Assembly (NCBI RefSeq): GCF_000165425.1
Contig: NW_001799030.1
Coordinates: forward strand, 62,001-126,000
Origin: Paramecium tetraurelia
Taxonomy: Eukaryota; Ciliophora; Oligohymenophorea; Peniculida; Parameciidae
DNA length: 64,000 nucleotides
Direction: 5' to 3'
How positions within the stretch are numbered: the stretch's first letter is position 1; every line of letters starts with the position of its first letter. The translations under genes and the position numbers were made by a program. The notes under the pieces were generated by a model that worked only from the letters and a program-made list of their open reading frames with translations, did no database searches and was not told the DNA's origin. Shown piece after piece: positions 59,101-64,000 of this stretch.

Positions 59101-62100
59101 TATGTTCATAAGCAACCGATGAGTGCATTTATGATTCAGCAGAAGGTTGCATGTCTATTTATGATACAACTTTAAATTATGATTGTGAGCAGCCAGGAAT
59201 ATCATATAAGTTATGTATAAGTTAGACAAAAGAACGTAGATGTGCTTTTATAGACAAGACTTGTAAATATATTTCAGAAAATTATGTATTTACAAAGGAT
59301 TGCAAATATCTTAATGAATTTGCTTGTTCCTCGTCTCCATTTATTTAATGTGTTTGGAATGAATATTATATGGAATGCGAGCTTATGAGTTTTTATTACA
59401 TAGAATCAATTACTAGTGATTATTTCTGTTCTTCTAATCACGATAATATATTCATGATATCTGGTGAAACTGAATGTATTGAAATAGACTAAGCTGATTA
59501 CAATTTATACACTTGTGATACTCCAGGGTTGAATAAGTATGGTTGCTATTCAATTCCAACATAATATTGTCAATACCTAAATAATAAGTGTTAATTTTAT
59601 TCTTCAGTATTGTGTGATGATACCACTTTTGAATGTGAATCAAATGATACTAATGATTAATAATGTGTATTTAAGGATGGTTAATGTTTTGCCATAACAA
59701 ATACTCTCTTTGATTGTGATTCTTTTGAGAAGACTAATTACCTATTTTGTCTTTAATACCCTAATTGCATTTATAAAGATTCTCAATGCTAATAGATTAA
59801 ATAATATCAGAAATACACAGATTGTTAGAGTATCGATAATGTTACTACATGTACTGTCTAAAACAGTGAACACTAATGTTAATATATAGAAGAATGTGAT
59901 AGTCTTGATTAGCTCTTAGATATCTGTCCATCTCTTTCTGGGTATTATTCAAGAAGTGTATGTTCAAATTTCTAGGATTGTTAATATGGATACACAAAAA
60001 ATGGTTTTGGCTTTTGTTTTTAAGGATAAAACATAGTTGAATTAACTTGTGAACAATTACCTTAAGATCTCTGTTTATCAGATTTATCCCATTTAAATGG
60101 TGATCTGACATGCTTTTGGGATAGTACTGAGGAAACATGCAGGAATGTATAAAATTATAATATTCTGACTTGTGATGATTTATCATAGTATAAATCCAGT
60201 TATGCTGCATGTATGCACATTGGTAATAATGATTGTAAGTACTCCTTTCAAGACAATAAATGTAAATTAGTGAATGAATACTTTGGTACAACTTGTCAGG
60301 GATCTACTAAGTAATAATGTGATTAGATTGAATCCATCTGTTATTTTAAAGCTTCCACATGTGTAAAATCTGGAACTAATGATCAAATTAATAAATATGG
60401 ATGCATCCATCAAACAGGCTATTACAAATACCACCAAGGAAGTTGCAAATTATTAGAATCTACAGATTATCAGTAATCTTGCCAAAATCTTTCTAAAGAT
60501 GCTTGTTTGAGTGAACTCACTAAAGAAATTCATTGTAGATGGATAAATGAAAAGTGCAAAACTGTACTCATATAGGAAAATAAGGAAATATCTTCATGTT
60601 CAGATTTAAATCAAAGAGTTTGTCTAGAAGTTGCACTTTCCAATATTCAGTGTAAATGGAATTCTGAAATCAAAAGCTGTGAAACAATTATAATCACTCA
60701 GTTCGATTGCACTTTGACTGATTAAACTAATAATACATCTAAAAGTTTATGCAGTGGTCAAACATCTAATTATTGTGTAAGACGCCTTGATGGGACTGAA
60801 TGTTCTCCTGCTACTACTAAAATTAATTCTTGCGTTCTTTTTGGATTGAATTTGAATGCTTGTGTAGAATTAACTAATGATGTACCCTGTATATGGAAGT
60901 AATACAACAACGGAGGATATTGTGAAAATGCAAATCTATATTAATCTTAATGTTCAGATCTACTCAACGAAAAGGCTTGCATGAATGTGAAGAATTTAGG
61001 GTAACATTGTAAGTGGGATATCGATCAAAAACGTTGTTAATTTTAAGAGATTACAACCTGTTCATCAGCAAGTTACCTTAATGGAATTCTACCATGTAAA
61101 GCTGTATCTGAAGAACTTTGTTAATATGATGAATTATTTAATTAATGCAAAAAGATAATTGATACACTAACAGATTGCTCTGAACTCTATAATTAATAAG
61201 CTTGCATTTAATCTAGCAAAGGTTGTGTTTGGAATTTGAACTCTTGCAAGTAATAAATATTATTAAGGTGTGAATTGTTTTTAAATAAATTTGTCTGTTT
61301 GAATAACCAATAAGTTGGATGCTAATGGGTTGATAATTAGTGTGAATCATTTGAATCTATATACCAAAAGATTTATTGTGTAAATCTGCCAAAAGGACTC
61401 AATAAATTTGCTTGTCTAACTAATGCAATGGATCCTTGTAATTTAAATTTTCAATTAGAGATGTGCCTACCATCCCAATCATTTTCCCAGAATTTTGATG
61501 ATTATGTTTCTGTTTCACAACTTCTAGAGATTTAAACCTTGGATTATCCATAACCATTATTGTTTAATTAATGCGAATAATTTGAAACTAAACACGATTG
61601 TATTCATTCAAGAAAAGAAGATTAACCCTGTGTTTGGATTGAAACATGTCAAAGAGTGACCAATTTTGATAAATTGAAATGTTCGGATGCACTCAACATC
61701 TGGGGTTGTTTAGGTATTACAAGTACCAATTAACTTTGCTTTTGGAATCATAAATGTTTAAATTGGAATTAAGATAACCCAATTATGTCAAATGTTAATA
61801 TAAATGTTTGCATTAATCATAGTATAAGTAGCATATATTCTAAGAATTCCTGTTAAGTCAAGGATCTATAAACAATAGATTGCACATCGGTTGGAATAAG
61901 TAAACTAACATGTTTATCAATTCCTAATTAACCTTGTTAATGGATAGCATCACTTAATCAGTGTTAAAAATTTGTTTAAGACAATAAAAAAAATAAATGT
62001 TCAGATTATTAATTAGTTTCACCTTTTGTTTGTTAAATGCTCTCAGATTATGCTTGTATTCATGATACAGATACATTTAGTTGTATTACAACTGATCAAG

Positions 62101-63680
62101 ATAATTAAATGATAGGTCTATCTAAATTGGCATGTCTTCAAAATAATTAAAAACCTGTGTATTGGAACGAAACTAATTATTGTGAAGACTTGAAAATATA
62201 AATAACTTGTGATTCTAAATTGTAAGTTAACTCAATTGCTTGTTAAAGCATTTCTGACACCCCTTGTTTATACAATAATAAATTAAATTAATGCATTAGC
62301 TAATTTAATGTATGGTCACTCACATGTGACGCAGCTGGTTTAAATCTACATGCATGCAGCATGGTCCTTTAAGAACCATGTATCTTTAGGAATAATAAGT
62401 GTTAGAAATTTAATGATTATTAGTCATCTTGTATCACTGTAAAGAATGTAAATGCTTTGGCTTGTGCATCGATAATTAATGAAAATTGTATATATGATTC
62501 TGTAAAACTATAATGTAATGTTCCTATCTATCAATCTAATACTTGTAATGTTTCTGGCAAAAATAAAATGTTTTGTGAAACAAATTCTCTATGCAATTGG
62601 AGTTAAGAAAAGTTAATGTGTACATGTATTGAATTCCAATCAGAAATTTGCAAATTTGATAAAATTAATGAATGCAAAGCAAACTCAAATTGTTATTTCA
62701 ATGGTAATTAATGCACCAGAAAATAGTGTTATCATTTAAAATCAGAAGATTGCAATTCCATTTTAGATGATAAATAATGCTACTTAAATAATTTAAATGA
62801 TTGTCAATCAGCAAGTAGATGTGAAGATATTATTGATTCAAAGTTACCATGTTCTAACTATGTTATCAATTCTATTCAATGCAGTTAAGCAGGGAATCAA
62901 TGTGCTTCATCTAATAATCTAGATCTATATTGTCCATACTCTGATTGCTCAAATCCTAAATGCAAATATCAATTTGGTATTTGTAAAGTTAGAACTTGCT
63001 CTGATTACAGTATCAAAGATTGCAATGGTGTAGGTGGTTGCTATTTAGATTCAAATAAGATATGCTAAATACTAAGTTCGTGCTCTTTGGTAAATAATTA
63101 TGGAGAGTCTGCTATGAATATTTGCAATCAATTATCAGTATAAGGTTTTAGATGCAATTGGCAGAAAATGTCTCTATTAGATTCTATTGAAGTGTGTACA
63201 AGTCAACCATGTCAATTATATGGATCATCAAAAAGTTTATGCCATGGAAATGAAATAAATGGCTATTCATGCATTCTTTCTAATTCATTGATTTGTTCAT
63301 AATGTGAACAAATTGTAGAGAAGTGCCAATGTGAAAATTAATAATAGATCTGTTCTTATGCTAATGGTAAATGTGTTTCAATCTTATGTTCTTCCTTCCT
63401 GACAAAGGTTGAATGTTTATAGGCATAAGACCGTTGTTATTGGAGTGCTCAATTGAAAGAGGATAATTCTATTGTTGAGAAATGTGTAAAAGAATGCATT
63501 AAAATTATTGATTCAGATGAATGTACTTCTAGATCGAAGGAATGTTACTATGAACCTTTGCAGATGAAGTGTATGAAGGGTCAAAAACAGGTCATAGATT
63601 TAAGCACTGATATCATTATTGAAGAATTCTATTCCCATGTCATGTCAACTTTGATCCTAATTTTTATTTTATTGTCATGA
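56197..63680 (+). CDS. Giant cysteine-rich surface antigen with PSA-type repeats
   Basis: Predicted 2477 aa with two introns (56441-56462 and 56937-56964; 22 and 28 nt). The N-terminus MIFIIQQILIADFFL is a signal peptide; the C-terminus MSTLILIFILLS is a short hydrophobic tail with no cytosolic part, as in GPI-anchored proteins. The body is made of ~60-70-residue repeats with regularly spaced cysteines and a recurring C-x-W-(x)n-C pattern (INSIEGQCMWD; ICIWKNQKC; PCVWIETC; RCYWSAQ), typical of Paramecium surface antigen (PSA) repeats in immobilisation antigens and related proteins. It would form part of the cell-surface coat. No frame break in 7.4 kb, so it looks functional. Confidence 0.92.
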
Positions 63681-63881
63681 ATTAAAATAATTATTTTAAC
63701 AATTCTCATCTATTCTCTCTGATCAATTTGATTTATAATTGATTATTTAAATATATATTATATTTATTACTGTTGAATAATACTTACATCATAAGAACAG
63801 ATTAGGAGTGTATTTAATAGAAATTACCAGGATGAGATATCATATAATAAGTATGGTTTTAAATTAAATAGATTTGTTATA
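63681..63881. other. Spacer at the right edge
   Basis: AT-rich, 200 bp, no gene seen. Confidence 0.5.
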
Positions 63882-64000
63882 ATGAATAATTAGAATAGTA
63901 TTCCAACTTAACTAGTTAATTTGTCAATAATTGAGAGTATTAAAGATGAGAATAGACAGAATAATAAATATCAATCGTATTTAATATGTGCATATGAGAA
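63882..64000 (+). CDS. Partial gene running off the window
   Basis: Frame open from ATG 63882 to the window end (about 39 codons): polar start NNQNSIPTQLVNLSIIESI. Too short to identify; it may have introns or start elsewhere. Confidence 0.4.

Noticed and set aside
59452-60291. Minus-strand frames up to 148 codons
   Set aside because: They are antisense to the PSA surface-antigen gene, which is open for 7.4 kb with regular cysteines.
1-64000. Interpretation as a pseudogene-rich region under the standard code
   Set aside because: Every conserved protein becomes intact when TAA/TAG are read as Gln, at positions where that is acceptable.
1-64000. CRISPR arrays, insertion sequences, integrases, phage or viral genes, tRNA or rRNA genes
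   Set aside because: No regularly spaced repeats, transposase motifs or structural RNA features were recognised; one TTCAAAT near 1853 lacked matching T-arm stems.

Overview
The window reads as macronuclear DNA of a Paramecium-like ciliate. TAA and TAG lie in frame inside almost every conserved protein (UPF1, VPS13, cyclin B, gamma-glutamyl hydrolase) where glutamine fits, and only TGA ends genes (ciliate code, table 6). Introns are tiny: most are 20-29 nt, start GTA or GTG/GTT, end AG, and their removal restores conserved domains. Genes are packed with short, very AT-rich spacers. I built the models by hand from both strands; start, end and intron lengths were checked to agree modulo 3 except where stated.

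Layout. 0.2-5.2 kb: a small hypothetical gene, a RING-H2 E3 ligase, a B-type cyclin, a secreted gamma-glutamyl hydrolase and a small coiled-coil gene (all minus), then an RRM protein (plus) starting 31 bp from the coiled-coil gene's divergent start. 5.2-9.2 kb: a sparse stretch with a decayed-looking coding remnant, a perfect 18-bp inverted repeat, a 69-aa ORF and two short membrane proteins. 9.2-14.1 kb: a minus-strand run of an E2 enzyme, a thioredoxin/PDI-like protein, two coiled-coil proteins, a REEP/Yop1 protein and a further coiled-coil gene; two successive junctions share ATGA start/stop overlaps. 14.7-17.6 kb: UPF1, the nonsense-mediated decay helicase. 17.8-30 kb: mainly unknown proteins plus a double-PX protein, a multi-pass membrane protein, a secreted CS-domain protein, a dual-specificity phosphatase and a RING protein.

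30.5-37 kb: one coiled-coil gene of about 2121 aa, converging tail-to-tail (27 bp between stops) on VPS13, about 3051 aa, at 37.0-46.2 kb. 46.2-53.1 kb (minus): a compact ATP-dependent DNA ligase with a WGR-like N-terminus, a tandem pair of paralogous single-pass membrane proteins, and an LRR-ankyrin protein. 53.3-55.6 kb: an apparent SAM-polyQ-cyclin Y fusion. 56.2-63.7 kb: a cysteine-rich surface-antigen gene of about 2477 aa with PSA-type repeats. A last gene runs off the right edge.

The gene set looks like ordinary eukaryotic housekeeping and ciliate-specific genes, not a mobile or defence island. The most interesting points are compact-genome features (overlapping starts and stops, 24-nt introns with no stop codon next to an intact UPF1 gene, a 31-bp divergent spacer) and unusual domain combinations (SAM + polyQ + cyclin; signal peptide + CS domain; WGR-like + ligase).
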